Shown here piece after piece: positions 11,885 to 24,189 of a stretch of DNA of 64,000 bases (its first letter is position 1; each line of letters begins with the position of its first letter). The stretch comes from Spodoptera frugiperda (Eukaryota > Arthropoda > Insecta > Lepidoptera > Noctuidae). Under the pieces are notes generated by a model that was not told where the DNA came from, searched no databases, and was given only the letters and a program-made list of their open reading frames with translations. Location: NCBI RefSeq assembly GCF_023101765.2, contig NC_064216.1, positions 3,934,501 through 3,998,500 on the forward strand, read 5' to 3'. The position numbers and the translations under genes were made by a program.

Positions 11885-12010
11885 AACCCAAATCCCCAAT
11901 CCTGAAAGGGGATTAGGGATAATTCCCAAAAGGCCAGCAACGCTTTTGTAACGGCTCGGGTGTTATGGGTGGTTGTCAATTGATTACCATCAGACGATCC
12001 GCCTGTTCGC
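11885..12010 (-). repeat. family B repeat fragment
   Basis: It is the reverse complement of family B: 'aatccccaatcctgaaaggg', 'aaaaggccagcaacgctttt gtaacggctcgggtgtt', 'gattaccatcagacgatccg cc'. It is diverged. Confidence 0.65.
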
Positions 12011-12559
12011 TGTCGGCCTATTCCATACTAAGAGCTTTCTCTAAGAGGATTTGCCTTCAAAGTTCCGATGTTTCCATGGTTGTATCTACTATAGATCCTG
12101 GCTTACAAGAGTTGCAGCGGTTTTTGGGAGATTGTGGCGGGATTGTCCCATTAAAAAAAAGGATTTGCCATAATCTCCAGACTTGACAGACTGGTTGCAG
12201 TTTGAAAGATTTGTCAGAGAACGTGGCTGTCTAATATTTTTATTAATTGTATATCCCAGTTTTAACCAACTATAACCAATATTTGGACATTTTCGCTTGC
12301 AGTGGAACAAAAGCTGATTAAAAATGAGTTATTTCGTGTACATTTTAGTCTTTGCAAGTGAATAAAGTTCTCAACTGTTTTTGACATTCATCGTCGTATA
12401 ACATTTTCTTTGCTGTTGAAATAGCGAGTTATTATTATTGCTACTAGGAAATGTAATAGTATGAATGTATCTTCTTTTTTTCTCCTATGTATTGTTTTAT
12501 AGCTAGTTATTAAACTATAGTGAGACATTAATGCCACTGTATGCTATTGAGTATTGGTA

Positions 12560-12630
12560 CATTATCACCCGACCCGGAAATCGAACCCAACATCCCTTAC
12601 TCGCGACCACTCTATCAGCGAAGTAATAAT
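12560..12630 (-). repeat. family C SINE head
   Basis: The 'cacccgacccggaaatcgaa cccaacatccc' and 'tcgcgaccactctatcagcg' stretches are the reverse complement of the tRNA-like head shared with 1205, 3440 and 28240. Confidence 0.6.
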
Positions 12631-13561
12631 TTCACTACTTGCAAAAGTTTCCTTTTATATTTATTTAAAACCACCATGTTTATGTGCCACAGTAAACTTG
12701 AATTTAAATCCGTGCAATGTAACGCCATCTATATAAACATCGGTGCAACCTCTTCTCCATTTAAATTACTTCCTAACTTCTTTCAATAGATGTCACTTTT
12801 TAAAATAAACATGTTCAGTAAGTAACTAATAAATAAATTACAAGATATTAAACTTTTATCAATCTTATTGCGGTCGTACTTTTAGATATTCTTTAATCCA
12901 TAGTAAAATATTACTAGAAGCATAATTATTTAATGTAATACGTAATATAATTGTGTTTGTGTGTTAGAACAAAGTCTATTTAATTTAGGTAAACGTCTTC
13001 TTGTTTTGTAAACACCGTTTTAATTGTAATTCAAGAAAGTAAAATGACTAATAGCTTCGCATTGTGAGTGCTAATCTGTTTGTTTAGAAGTCTAGACTAG
13101 ACGTGTTTGTAAAGGTACCTATTCTGAGAAGAAATACTTTTTAATTCTATTTACTAACAACATATTTTATTTATGAAGAAGTCCAGTCCAAATAGGGTCT
13201 GTTATTTGAACTTATTTAGAAAAACGTAACGTTCATGAATTTCTCAAATCTGAATTTGCACAGTTAATATTTTGCCAATTTGAGCCGTATTATTTGTCAG
13301 TCATGTATGACTGCATGGAATTTATAATTGACTGATCAATAATTAATGACAATGCCTTGCAATAATGTATTCTTGAGATTTTTCTTTTTAGATTCTTAGC
13401 TTTCACACAAAAAGAAAATAAATAAATAAATGACAAGATCCATAAAACATACTTGTACAAATAAACGCTCCTCTTTATTTCGTACTTCTTACGTATTATA
13501 CATATATAACAACAAATATTTTCGACAAAAATTAAGTATATTATTCAACAAAAGTGTATGG
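12631..13561. other. gene-free AT-rich stretch
   Basis: No supported open frame, repeat family or RNA gene seen. Confidence 0.5.
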
Positions 13562-13640
13562 TGTATGTGAACTTGTATGTTTGTAAACGCACCCACGACG
13601 CAGGAAAAAATCCTAGTGCGGGACAACTTTTTTTTTAAGA
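13562..13640 (+). repeat. family D SINE, tail only
   Basis: The 'gtgaacttgtatgtttgtaa acgcacccacgacgcaggaa aaaatcc' stretch matches the 3' half of family D (for example 41390-41440), ending in a T-run. The tRNA-like head is absent. Confidence 0.65.
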
Positions 13641-14204
13641 TAATAAATAAGAAGATCCATTATAGAAAGAAGGTAAATGAACTTTACAAAATTTCTATAA
13701 GTATCTAAAGGCACAGTCTTCATAACAATATTTCGTTTTTCATGTTTCCTTGACTTCATTATTGTAAGAAAACCTCATTCTGTCGTAGTTATTCGTTTAC
13801 AAAAACGCGTTTATCTTGATCATGCCTAGATAAATATTCATAAAAACACCTTAACAAAAATATGAAAGGGCTAAATTGAGAGTAATGTTCCCTAAACCGG
13901 GTTTTAAATTACTTTCCGTCCGTAATTGAATTCAGTTATTTAGCATAACTTCGAGCTTGTTATTTTGTGAGGAGGTTGTATAGTAAAGATAAATAGTAAT
14001 AGGTATGTTGACTCTTCGTTAATGTGGATTTTTCAAGTGTGTAATGTTTGACATAATAATAAAAACTCTGATTACACTTGTTATAACGTTTATATGCTAT
14101 AATTTTCGTTGATATACATAATTTTAAAATGCCTAATTTTATATGTTATGTTAATGTTTCATATCATAACATGTTCAACTAGTCTACATCTCACTTCGTA
14201 TTGT

Positions 14205-14470
14205 CTCTTTCCTAGCGCCGATTATGGGATTTGTGACTAACCCTCGAAACATTTTTTTCTAATATAAAAGTAGCCTATGTTACTCCTTAGTATATCAGCT
14301 ATCTACCAGTAATAGTCTCGTCAAAATGGGTTCAGTTATTTCAGAGATTAGCGAGAACAACCAAATAGACACCCAGACAAAAAATTGTAAAAAATATATT
14401 TTGGTGTGTGTATTGTATGCATATTCATATGCATGTAGTAAAAAGCAGTTATTTCAAAACTATAAACAAA
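14205..14470 (+). repeat. family L repeat
   Basis: It contains 'aaaagtagcctatgttactc cttagtatatcagctatcta', 'gtctcgtcaaaatgggttca', 'cacccagacaaaaaattgta' and 'gtagtaaaaagcagttattt'. This is the middle and end of family L; compare 7250-7370. The T-rich stretch 13641-14204 before it holds no gene. Confidence 0.6.
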
Positions 14471-14848
14471 CCCCCAATTTAATTAATAATAGTTAGAATA
14501 TCGCTAGTCGTTACAATATGCCAAACATCCTACGTAGAAGCTCTTAAAAAGGAAATTTCCAAAATAAATTAATCCTCCTTTAGTCCAAATTACATTACGT
14601 AGCTACCTACAATACTAAACCCCAAAATAGAATAAACTAATAGCTAATTATTATTACGAGGCAACTTCCCACACACTATAACTTAACTACCAAGTAACTT
14701 AAGTTTACTCTAAGTTATGTAAGTTACACTAAGTACTATCAAAGTTAGTGTACCTAGTCGTTTAATGTACGACCTTAACTGTTTGAGTTATTAATTAGTT
14801 GCTTTGTCATTGATCTAGCGATCTTAAGTGCTACGTCTTAGAGTTCAA

Positions 14849-14882
14849 TTTACGCTATCGATAGTATTACGCTATCGATAGT
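14849..14882. promoter_or_regulatory. duplicated 17-bp unit with two TATCGATA sites
   Basis: TTACGCTATCGATAGTA is repeated twice back to back without change. Each copy contains TATCGATA, the DRE/BEAF-type motif known in Drosophila to bind DREF and BEAF-32. Whether it acts here is unknown: no promoter or gene is evident within several kb, and a chance tandem duplication is possible. Confidence 0.4.
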
Positions 14883-14993
14883 ATCTTATTAAGAGTTACC
14901 TTAGTTAAAGTTCCAATCAGCCAATCTGGAAGTGATTAGGTTAGGCCTATGTTCAGTATTAGACGTCTTGTAATTAACAAGCTCTAGTTATAA

Positions 14994-15230
14994 GCCGGTC
15001 GATAGACATCCGAAATACCAGAGGCGTTACAAGTGCGTTGCCGGCAGGGAGATTAGAGATTTGAAGATTATTAAAAAGATTGGGGGTGGGTAATTGGGCC
15101 TCCGGTAACCTCACTTACACGACAAAACTGAATGCAAGCGTTGTTTCACGTCGGTTTTCTGTGAGGCCGTGGTATCACTCCAGTCGAGCCGGCCCATTCG
15201 CGCCGAAGCATGGCTCTCCCACACTTAACA
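14994..15230 (+). repeat. family B repeat
   Basis: It runs from 'gatagacatccgaaatacca gaggcgttacaagtgcgttg ccgg' to 'gtcgagccggcccattcgcg ccgaagcatggctctcccac acttaa'. This is a nearly complete 3' two thirds of the family. Confidence 0.8.
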
Positions 15231-15669
15231 AATGATAATAGGCTCGCTTCCACTACATGGTACTTTGACATAGTTCTAACTATATGTATTATATTACAAA
15301 AACAAACTCCTAACAAAAATCAATGGAACCAACCTTGCTTCGGAAAACCTTAAACTAACTAACTAATTATAATTACATGTTCAAAGAACATCGATTTTTA
15401 GTACCAAGTACACACTATACAGTACGTAACAGTAAGCAAAATAAAATATTTTGTCAAATACCAAACAAATGAAAGGTTTAAAAGTTCATTACCCCAGTGA
15501 AATGGAAGTACCGACTGTAAACTATGAAAATTAGCATATATTGTAAGGGAGCATTTAGATTATACACCGGTAAACCGTACGCCACCGGTGCGGTACGACA
15601 CGACTGTATTTACGATTTTAAAATAACGGAACACAAATACCAGCACATCATAGCACCCTTTTCTTTATG

Positions 15670-15772
15670 AGGTGGAAAATCATCCAATGACTTCTCCCGC
15701 TTTAAGTGAAGTAAGAGAGAGTGTCAGACTCTTACTGAGTAAAAACCACCCCGTTCCTACTCCTGCTTCTCA
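15670..15772 (+). repeat. family A repeat, truncated
   Basis: 'gaaaatcatccaatgacttc tcccgctttaagtgaag', 'gtgtcagactcttactgagt aaaaaccaccccgttcctac tcctgcttct', then a break into unique sequence. Confidence 0.8.
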
Positions 15773-15997
15773 ACTTAAATGAGAATTTAATTGGGTCAAA
15801 AAACGGATAAAGAAAGTCAATAAAGTGCGGTAACTTATTCATGAGCAGAATTTCAAGGTAATTTATATAGATAATCTGAATCTGAAATCATTGACCTGCC
15901 TAAGATATCTGAGAATTAAGAAACTACGTGGAAATTTGAACGTCCACGTTTACGAAGATAACGGAATAAATTTGTTGATGATGATGATGATTGTCTT

Positions 15998-16275
15998 TTT
16001 TATGGTATACGCCGGCAAACGAGCAGACGAATCACGGGTAAGCAATCGCCGCCGCCCATAGACACCAGAGGCGTTACAAGTGCTTTACCAACCTATTAAA
16101 GGTTAAGAATTTATGGGTTGTTAGGGAATCGGGGATTGGAAAGATTTGGTAATTGGGCCTCTGGTAACCTCACTCACACAACAAAACAGAACGCAATCGT
16201 TTCACGTTAGTTTTCTGTGAGGCTGTGGAGTCATGTCGGCTGAGCCGGCTCACTCGTGCTTGGCTCTCCCACATT
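15998..16275 (+). repeat. family B repeat, near complete
   Basis: It starts 'tatggtatacgccggcaaac gagcagacgaatcac' and continues through 'caatcgccgccgcccataga' and 'ggttgttagggaatcgggga' to 'gtgcttggctctcccacatt'. A GAT trinucleotide run (15971-15991) lies just upstream. An 85-codon frame starting inside it at 16233 is not a gene. Confidence 0.8.
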
Positions 16276-17440
16276 TTGTCTATCAAATATTTTCTACCTA
16301 TAAGACAACAGCTCCACATGATCTGACAGAGCCGTCACCGTCCAAACCGAAGACTGGTGGCAGGCAGTCAAGTGTATTTGGTCCCTTAAACGTACGCAAT
16401 CCACGTCAGCTGTATGCGTGTTCACATTGCGTGATCGCAGATAATCTTTTATTACATTGTATTTTTATTCAAAACGTTGGAAAACCGTGAAATGAATTTT
16501 CGGTGAAAATGTTTCAGGTTCAGTAAAGTTTTTGTTGTTACTTTAAAATATATTGTAAGGGATACGAAGGGAAAATAGGCAATCGTTTCTTTTTTAACAT
16601 AATTGATGATTGATAGACAGAAGACGTCACGTCTTATTTTTTAAAACAGATGAGTACCTGGAGTTGTTTCGTTTGAATTTGAATCTCAATATAATTCGTT
16701 TAATAAATCGAAAAACTGAACAAAACTTTACCTGACTCATGAATAAAAACTACAAACATTCAGTACCCTTAGTATGAGTTTGCTTTACGTTTAAAGTCAT
16801 CAAAAAGTGCTCACTCGCTGTGATCGGCCACTTGAGCTCGACTGAATCGTACAACAAACTTCATTAAAGCCAACCTGCACTCTTAAAAGTAAACTATACA
16901 GCGCAACCATCATAATTATTCCACAAACACCTGAATTCCAATAAAATCAAACCTCTAACTAAGAGACCATGAAAACTAAATGTGCAATGCAAATTTCTGC
17001 CAAAGAAAAACCTCTAATTTTCCTATAAAAGGTCGAGAAACGACATTGGAATCGACCGTTTGACTTAAACTATACGTTCCCGATCAGATAAGGACCTATT
17101 TGGGCTCATGAATAACAAAATTTGCCCTTGAACTGTTCATTGCTAACGGTCAGTAGCTCCCCAAACCGAAGGTTAGATTTTCTCACGATTTAAAAGTACT
17201 ATGAATCCGTTTCTATGTAAATGCTGAATCATTTGGTCTTTGAAAAACAAATGGAATTTTAATCTACTTCCTTATAATTGCTGGCTCGTGGTTGAGAAGT
17301 GAAGGCGAGTTTAGCAAAATGTGTAGGTACCATTTGTGACAAATTCTCGTAGTAGCATGTAGTTTGCGCTTGATAATAATTGAAATTATAGCATAACTGG
17401 TGAAAATTAGGTACCTATTGCCTTTTGCATACAACTTTTT
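16276..17440. other. gene-free stretch
   Basis: I see no recognisable coding sequence, RNA gene or repeat family. Confidence 0.5.
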
Positions 17441-17680
17441 CTGGAGTAAAAATCAACCTATGGTATTTCACGCCTTAGGTGAGGTTAGAGGGAGAATCGG
17501 ACTCTTACTGACTAAAAACCAGTCCGTACCTTTTGCTGCTTTGAGCCAAAGCCCCAGTAACGTGTTACGTTTGCCGCAGCTCCGGATCGGGCATCAGCTC
17601 CACTGAGCCTCATCTGTGGTGGTCTGGCTCTTTAAGGCGCGCTCAGAACGCGACGCGAGCTATACTTGCTCACTGACCGC
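17441..17680 (+). repeat. family A repeat, long copy
   Basis: It shows the full 3' part: 'ggactcttactgactaaaaa ccagtccgtacc', 'gttacgtttgccgcagctcc ggatcgggcatcagc' and 'catctgtggtggtctggctc tttaaggcgcgctcagaacg cgacgcg'. Other copies end before the CG-rich tail. Confidence 0.8.
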
Positions 17681-18205
17681 AAATCTGGTCTTATGGTGGC
17701 ATATTGCATACCCCTTTAGGAATGCAATTGGTTGGTTAATTGTATATCACTTCAACATAATTTTAACTTTAAGATACCTTTAGTACATACCTTCAGGTAT
17801 TGATATAAACCTAAGATACAAGATTCCCTAATTAGGCCCTACAATACAAATATGCTATCATTAAAAATATAACATTAAGGGTTGTAGTGGGCGTAGCAAC
17901 TTAACCTTCGGCTGCTGCTAAGATAATAAAATCCATTACAAGTAAATTTGAGCAATAACCTTTTCACAAAACACGGGGTACATTCTGTCCTAAATAAATG
18001 CCACGGAGATATCTCATTTATTATATATTTTTATATAATTTGTGACCTTTAGTTCGGTTGTTTGCGGCTAAAATTACGAATAGTAATAGTAGACAGCTAA
18101 AAATATTAATTTCGTAATTGGAACATTTTTGGGAGTTTTTCAGTCTAAAATAATATCTAACTATACTAGTGAACAGACATTATTGTAAAACTCACCTACT
18201 TACAT

Positions 18206-18485
18206 ATTAAGTGTTGGAGAGCCATGCATGAATGGGCTGTCTCGACCGGAGTGATACCACGGCCTCACAGAAAATCGACGTGAAAACAACGCTTGCGTTG
18301 TGTGAGTGAGGTTACCGGAGGCCCAATTACCCCTCTTCCTAATCCCCAATTCCCCAACAACCCTTAAATTCCTAACTCCCAAAAGGCCGGCAATGCACTT
18401 GTAACGCCTCTGGTGTTTCAAGTTTCCATGGGCGGCGGCGATTGTTTACTATCAGGTGATACGTCAGCTCGTTTTACGAGTTCAT
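18206..18485 (-). repeat. family B repeat, near complete
   Basis: It is the reverse complement of family B: 'taagtgttggagagccatgc atgaatgggctgtctcgacc ggagtgataccacggcctca', then 'caacaacccttaaattccta', 'ggtgtttcaagtttccatgg gcggcggcgattg' and 'tatcaggtgatacgtcagct cgttt'. The flanks 17681-18205 and 18486-19086 are gene-free. Confidence 0.85.
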
Positions 18486-19086
18486 GAAAAAAATGAAAAT
18501 AAATAATAATATATTTCTGTTCAATTAAAGCCAACGAAGGACTTCAAGTCATTTCCATTTCCTCGAATCATAAACCAAGCCATTACTTTCAAGTTGATCA
18601 CGATACGCGCTCGTAGCATTTACAACACTTGAAATATTTTAATCAATACTAATATATACTAATCAAGCTGTCAGACTGCAAGGTCGTTTCGACCATACCC
18701 GAAGTGTTTTAGTGTTAAAACGGCAACGTAATCGGTGATAATAATAGGGCTAGAATGCGGGTTCTGCGATTGCGGCGCGAATATTGCCAGGCAAATTATT
18801 TTGTTACGAGTATTGGAGAATTTCCAAGCTGGAAATTCGATTGTAATTTCCTTGGTTTAAAGTTTTTTTCGTTCGGCAGTTTACGGTTGCGACCAGCTCT
18901 TTATTTTAAGTAGTGTAGTGTGAATCGGTTTAAAATGGACTTAATAAACTCGAATTCAGATATTGTGCTTTTATTTGGACTGTTTAAAACGTTCACATAA
19001 ATACAAAAATATGGATGCAAGTTTCATCCAATCGATACATCAGGAAGTTATTGGTACATACACACATATACATAAATTATGCTCGA

Positions 19087-19210
19087 TTTGACTGCACGGT
19101 TGATGCAGTGGCTGGGCAACCGACTGCTGTATGTATGTGTAACAGATTCCATTCCAAAACAACTCTTTTTGTGATTCAAAAATTTGTTGTTTCTGGCCTG
19201 GGCGCAACAT
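19087..19210 (+). repeat. family D SINE
   Basis: 'gactgcacggttgatgcagt ggctgggcaaccgactgctg', a decayed B-box region ('gtgtaacagattccattcca') and 'aaatttgttgtttctggcct gggcgcaacatg'. The tRNA-like part is mutated and unlikely to be transcribed. Confidence 0.7.
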
Positions 19211-19689
19211 GAGTGAGAGCAACGTGAAGCAACGTGGAGCAACGTTCAAAAAAAAAGTTAATATCTTTTGGCTAATATAAATACGATGTTCAAAGATGAT
19301 GAACTATGGAGTTTCTAATTCGATTTTTGATACCTATGAATAAGCTGGACCCATATAAATCTCATAATAGAACTAATGAAATGACGTTCTGCTAAATACA
19401 AACTTCCGATACAATATATTTTTGAAGGAATAAAAATACTTGTAGATACATTGTAATTTCAATACTGTTTATTAAAGTATTGAAATAATTATGGGCACAA
19501 TGTCTGCAGCCCATGTTACAGGCACAAGCGACGTCACGTGACCACAGGCAGTAAAATTGAACAATATTGAAAGCACGCCCTTCTCCGTACTGTGTGCGTT
19601 GTTAGTAGGGTCACCATGCTTGTGTTCTTGCAGTGGCATAAGATTAGCAAACATAGTATTGAATATGAGTTTTTTAACTGACATCGTCA

Positions 19690-19790
19690 TTAGAATTAAA
19701 TAAAGTGCCGAGATATCGGAAAGTCATAAAAACGAATTAACATGGTACATATCCCGTTTTAAGTTCTAATAATATTATAGTGTTGAATGT
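19690..19790 (+). repeat. family N repeat
   Basis: 'gccgagatatcggaaagtca taaaaacgaattaacatggt acatatcccgttttaagttc taat' matches 4700-4780 and 60430-60460. Confidence 0.5.
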
Positions 19791-19899
19791 TTATTTTTTA
19801 TGTTTTTAATTGGTAATACTTTAATTTTCTATGAAGCATACTTTTACAGTGAGTTGCAGCAGTTTTGGTAGATTGTGGCTGGTTTGTCCCAATCATATA

Positions 19900-20050
19900 C
19901 ACACTCAATATTATAAATGTGAAAGTTTGTTTGTTTGGATGTTTGTCCGTCAATCGCGCTGAAACTACTGAACGGATTTAGATGAAATTTGGTATACAGA
20001 CAAGATATGAGTTGACTTGAGAATACGATGGAGTTCCCTTCAAAAGTTCG
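19900..20050 (+). repeat. dispersed repeat start (family R/Helitron-like)
   Basis: 'tattataaatgtgaaagttt gtttgtttggatgtttgtcc' followed by 'gctgaaactactgaacggat ttagatgaaatttggtatac' is a commonly seen lepidopteran repeat start. The related block at 60640-60700 reads in the opposite orientation. Confidence 0.45.
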
Positions 20051-20577
20051 AACTGACAGCTACAGAACACCCTAGCAGTACCTACTTTGCTATGACTATT
20101 CCTATCCTTGTTTAATCACAGATACATTTACCCTCTAACATTTTCGTTACCCTAACTACATGTAGTGCTCGTACGAACACAATTTTAGTTAATAGCGGTG
20201 TACCTAAGTGTACCCGAATAATATTACTATGTGATATTCATACTTTGGCCTTTTTATGCCTAGGACACTCTATTGTAGTCTAGACTTTGTGACCAGCCTG
20301 CTGAAGCTGATAAGGAGTTAATCTGCGCTGACGATGAGTATTTTTTTCTAAGTTAAGCACGTATTTTTGGTTACTTTTTTGATTAACTAAAAGTAAGTAA
20401 AACAAACTAGATGAATATTGTGTAACTTTCTTTTTAATTTCAAAGAAAATTCTAGGTACTTAACTTTTTTTAAGTGATGTAGATTTTTTTAGCACTATGT
20501 AAAGAATAATCAAGGCAATTCAAATGTAAAGTACCAAGCCTAGATTTGCTTGGATGACCTACAAAGTTGGATATAAA

Positions 20578-22200
20578 AATGTGATTTATAAAATATGTTT
20601 TAAAACATTTTCGTCGTAGTCAATCAACAGTAATTTTATTACTTCTTCACATCAGAACTGCGACATCTTAACGTTTGATTTCATTTGTACACACGTCGTG
20701 AAATTTATTCTAGACTAGCTTTTGCCCGCGACTTCGTTCGCGTGGAATAGTGACTTCCGGCAAATTTTTGGTTTTAACCACATAGTTCCCGATCTCGCGG
20801 GATCTCTTCAAAAATGAGATGTGGAAGATATTCCAGGGAACTCTTCAAAAATCAACATAATGAGCTCTGCGTTTGAATTTAATAGATGTATACTCACTTA
20901 GGGCATTGAAAAAATAGTTTTAAAACGGACTTAAACTAACTTAAAACTAAAGAAAGCTACGAATTACGAATTTATAACAATTAAAAAAGAAACTATATTA
21001 CAACCTAACCTCTATGCTATAATAACCAAGCTTAAACTAAATAATTTAAAAGAAACGACTTAAATCTAATCTAATTAATTTATAAATTAGACTTACAATT
21101 TTATTAAAAAAACTAACTACAGTAACTACTAATAATCGATATCAAACTAAACCTACGTTAAATAGTTTAACCAAAAAACCAGGAAAACCCAACAAATAAA
21201 CTTATTAATTGACAAATACAACGAAACCAATTTAGAATATACGAAACAGCAGGACCACTACAGACAAATAATCATACGACTGATAATACACTTTTTCTAC
21301 GATAGTACCGAAGCGCTCGGCCGATACCCAACCAAATGAATGTAACGAAACCATAGCGCGATCTAGAAAATTTCGATCCCAACGCCATCTATCGAGGATA
21401 AAGACAACTTGGATTATTTATTTATACTCCGTTCGGGCATTTTCTTTCTACTAAAAGTTTAATTATATTGATATTATTTTTTTCATACCTTTTTACTATT
21501 TATTTACTTTTTTTCGATGAATTAAAACAATAACATACCGAAGTCGTGTAACGATCGACATAGAATTATCTATACTCCGTTAGAGCATTTTCTTTGTACT
21601 AAATGTTTTATTATATTGATATTATTTTTTTCATACCTTTTTACTATTTATTTACTTTTTTTCGATGAATTCGGGTGTCCAATAACATGAACCGAAGTCG
21701 TTAACGATCGACATAGAATTATTTATAAATAATTTATTTCTTATTTTTATTTTTTGATTTTTGAAATAAAAATATATCTATGTCCAATTTTCTAAGGTTC
21801 TAAACCCTATATCTGTACCAAATTTCAACCAAATCCGTCAACACTCTAGTTGCGGAGATTAATGGTATAAGCATAGAATGTTCTGCGCTGACGTGATTTT
21901 CTTTAATTTGACATAACTTTTTTATTTATGAACCGATTGACATGAAACAAACACTAAATGTAAATTTAAGCATCCCACAATATATTCGTGAAAACCGCAT
22001 CCAAGTCTAGATCAGCCGTTTCTGAGATTAGCGCGCACAACGAACAGATATACAGACAATGTGATTTATAAAAAAAGTTTTATAACATTTTGGGTTCGTA
22101 CATCGACATAACAATAACCCCTGCTATTTTTTTTACTTTTCATTTTCAGAACTGTACAGGCATCTTAACGTTTTCTTCGATTTGTAGACACGTCGTGAAT
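20578..22200. repeat. 1.6-kb block flanked by ~130-bp direct repeats, containing a family L element
   Basis: 20578-20707 and 22060-22198 align by eye: both start 'atgtgatttataaaa', share 'cagaactg' and 'catcttaacgtt', and end 'acacgtcgtgaa'. Between them lies a family L element starting 'actagcttttgcccgcgact tcgttcgcg' at about 20714, then a very AT-rich interior and a tandem duplication (21423-21723). The flanks are too diverged for a recent LTR pair, and no polymerase frame is present. It could be an old duplication or a large non-autonomous element. Confidence 0.5.
21423..21723. repeat. 148-bp tandem duplication
   Basis: Two adjacent units each begin 'tatactccgtt', share 'attatattgatattattttt ttcatacctttttactattt' and end 'aacgatcgacatagaatta'. 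The second starts at 21571. Divergence is modest, with a small insertion around the 'cgatgaatt' in unit two. Confidence 0.85.
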
Positions 22201-22399
22201 ATGTATAGATTTATTATTCGTAATTTTTATTACAATACTAACTTATTGAGCAATCGTTTGTTAGTGCTTACATTTCCAATGACATCCAATCGGCATATCA
22301 CACACATCTTTTGTCTCTTTTTTCTTATAAGTCTTAAAATGCCACTGTTATTTTTTTCATCAAATTATCAACAGCATTATACATACGTACCGTCGTCAA

Positions 22400-22640
22400 T
22401 TAAAGCATTAATCACCACGTTTGATCATACGTGTTGGCGATTTCAAACTGATAATTAGAAATTATAAGACCAGATTTTTCTTGTGATGTTTTTCTTCACC
22501 GATTGTCAGTGGTGTCAAATAATTTTAAAAAGAACATATAACTTGGACATAGTTACATTGGGACCTTCCGTTGGTAGGTTTCGAATCGCACCTTCATGCA
22601 TGAGAAGCAGGCATCATAAACCTCCGGACTTTGTATCTTC
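22400..22640 (-). repeat. family T SINE
   Basis: 'gcattaatcaccacgtttga', 'gtgttggcgatttcaaactg ataattagaaattataagac', 'caccgattgtcagtggtgtc' and 'cgttggtaggtttcgaatcg caccttcatgcatgagaagc aggcatc' match 44655-44970 in order. The tRNA-like head is at the right end on the minus strand. A 130-codon frame at 22483-22875 begins inside this SINE and is not a gene. The stretch 22641-23569 is otherwise featureless. Confidence 0.75.
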
Positions 22641-23569
22641 CAGCAATTATAAGCACGTTGCAACATTATTTTTAACAAACATTTTTATCTTGGAAATGGG
22701 ATGTCCTATAAATCCACAATGTCTGGCGACCCCACACTCATGTGGGACTCCTGCGATAGTGATCTATGCAAATTTGAGTTCAGATGCAAATGGGACTACT
22801 ATAACATCACACGTTTCAGGCTTCTACGTATATTTCTGTTTGTTTTTCACGAAAAACCTGGTCCCTGAAGTTTAGAATTTTGTCTCTATCAGCTTTCCAC
22901 CAGAGATTCAACACGTGTGGAATTTAAAAGATTTATCTTGAATAGATTTCATTTTCTAGGACTTTCGGGATAAAAAGTAAGTAGTCCATATTACTCCAAG
23001 AGACAAGATTAGAAATTGCTTTAAAGAATCATAGAATCATGCTTTGAAGTGGCATCACGATCTCATCAAACCGTGGTGAAAGATGGGGAACCTTTACGTA
23101 CCAATGTGGCATTTTTCTAAAAGAAATGTTTTTGAGGTGGCATCAAAATAATAATTAAATTTTCTTGGTAATTTATTAAGCAGAATTTTGCTGAACTAGA
23201 GTAATGTGTTTTATTTATTATTTCCAGTTCTTCCAGTCTACTTTATGTGTTACTTCTGTTATTTATTGTTATTCATATCTGTAAATACGTATTTAAAATA
23301 TGTGCCAAAGGTTCGCCATCTCTGACCTAGTATACATATGCCAAAAAGGCCAGTTCAAAGAGTGTCCATGCGAGGCGCTGCGCCGCTTGCTTTCCATCAG
23401 GTGATCCAACACGTTGCCCCACATTTAATTTCGTAAAATGTTCTCAGTTACTCGTATACATAAAACCACTCAATAAATTAAGTAAATTCATTCCAGATCA
23501 CTAGTCCTATGTCGAATCGTCATTAAAATAACTTTATAGTAATATTACTTAAAATTATTTATAGTATTT

Positions 23570-23715
23570 ACTAACACTCTGCCGCGGTTTCACCCGCTCT
23601 GCTTGGAGCTTATTCATCATAGCGCGATATTTTATAGCTTTTAATCTTCTCGATAAATGGATTATCTAACACAAAAAGATTGTTCAATTTGGAGCAGTAG
23701 TTTCGGAAATTAATG
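23570..23715 (-). repeat. family R repeat
   Basis: 'gcggtttcacccgctctgct tggagct', 'tattttatagcttttaatct tctcgataaatggattatct aacac' and 'caatttggagcagtagtttc gg' form the reverse complement of the family R end and middle seen at 31600-31780. Confidence 0.65.
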
Positions 23716-23749
23716 ACAAACTCTTCAGGTTTATTAGGTTCAGATTAAA

Positions 23750-23875
23750 TGAAACGGGAGAGCATTCGGCGCTCTGATTGGCCGGTGCAAAAGAACTAAC
23801 CAATCAGAGTGCCGGACGCAGTCTATTTTCGATCTCGTTAAATGAAAACAAACTCGTACTAAGGGTACCTATAGT
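23750..23875 (+). mobile_element. family S MITE, right part
   Basis: 'ggcgctctgattggccggtg' and 'ccaatcagagtgcc' form an internal stem. The sequence continues 'tttcgatctcgttaaatgaa aacaaactcgtactaa', which is the right terminal repeat also seen at 56980-57017. The left terminal repeat is missing. Confidence 0.65.
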
Positions 23876-24189
23876 AAGTATAAGATTAATGTCAAGTAAA
23901 ATTCGATGCGAGTAAAAATATTGCACCGTGTTAACGCAAAAGTAATTAACGAGAATGATTGATTACTTATTGGAGATCTTAATTTAAAACCAACAGAGTT
24001 TTCGTATTTTATTTACTTTCAACAAAATCAACATTCTTTTGATTAATATTTTTTTATTTCTCTCTGGATGAGAATGTCATCGGTCTACTCGTAGTAGTGT
24101 ATTATTAGTAGTACCTACAGGGAGTCTAGTTATTTGGTACACAGATAATAAAATCATATTGATTTGGTATACATACCCAGTTTTTTTTT

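Noticed and set aside
15569..15605. Palindrome CGTACGCCACCGGTGCGGTACG
   Set aside because: Imperfect and isolated, with no duplication or gene context; likely chance.
22090..22458. 122-codon open frame on the + strand
   Set aside because: AT-rich translation dominated by Phe, Ile and Leu, overlapping one of the direct repeats; no motif.
22483..22875. 130-codon open frame on the + strand
   Set aside because: Its first half lies in a family T SINE and reads through the reversed tRNA-like head; no domain or splice context.
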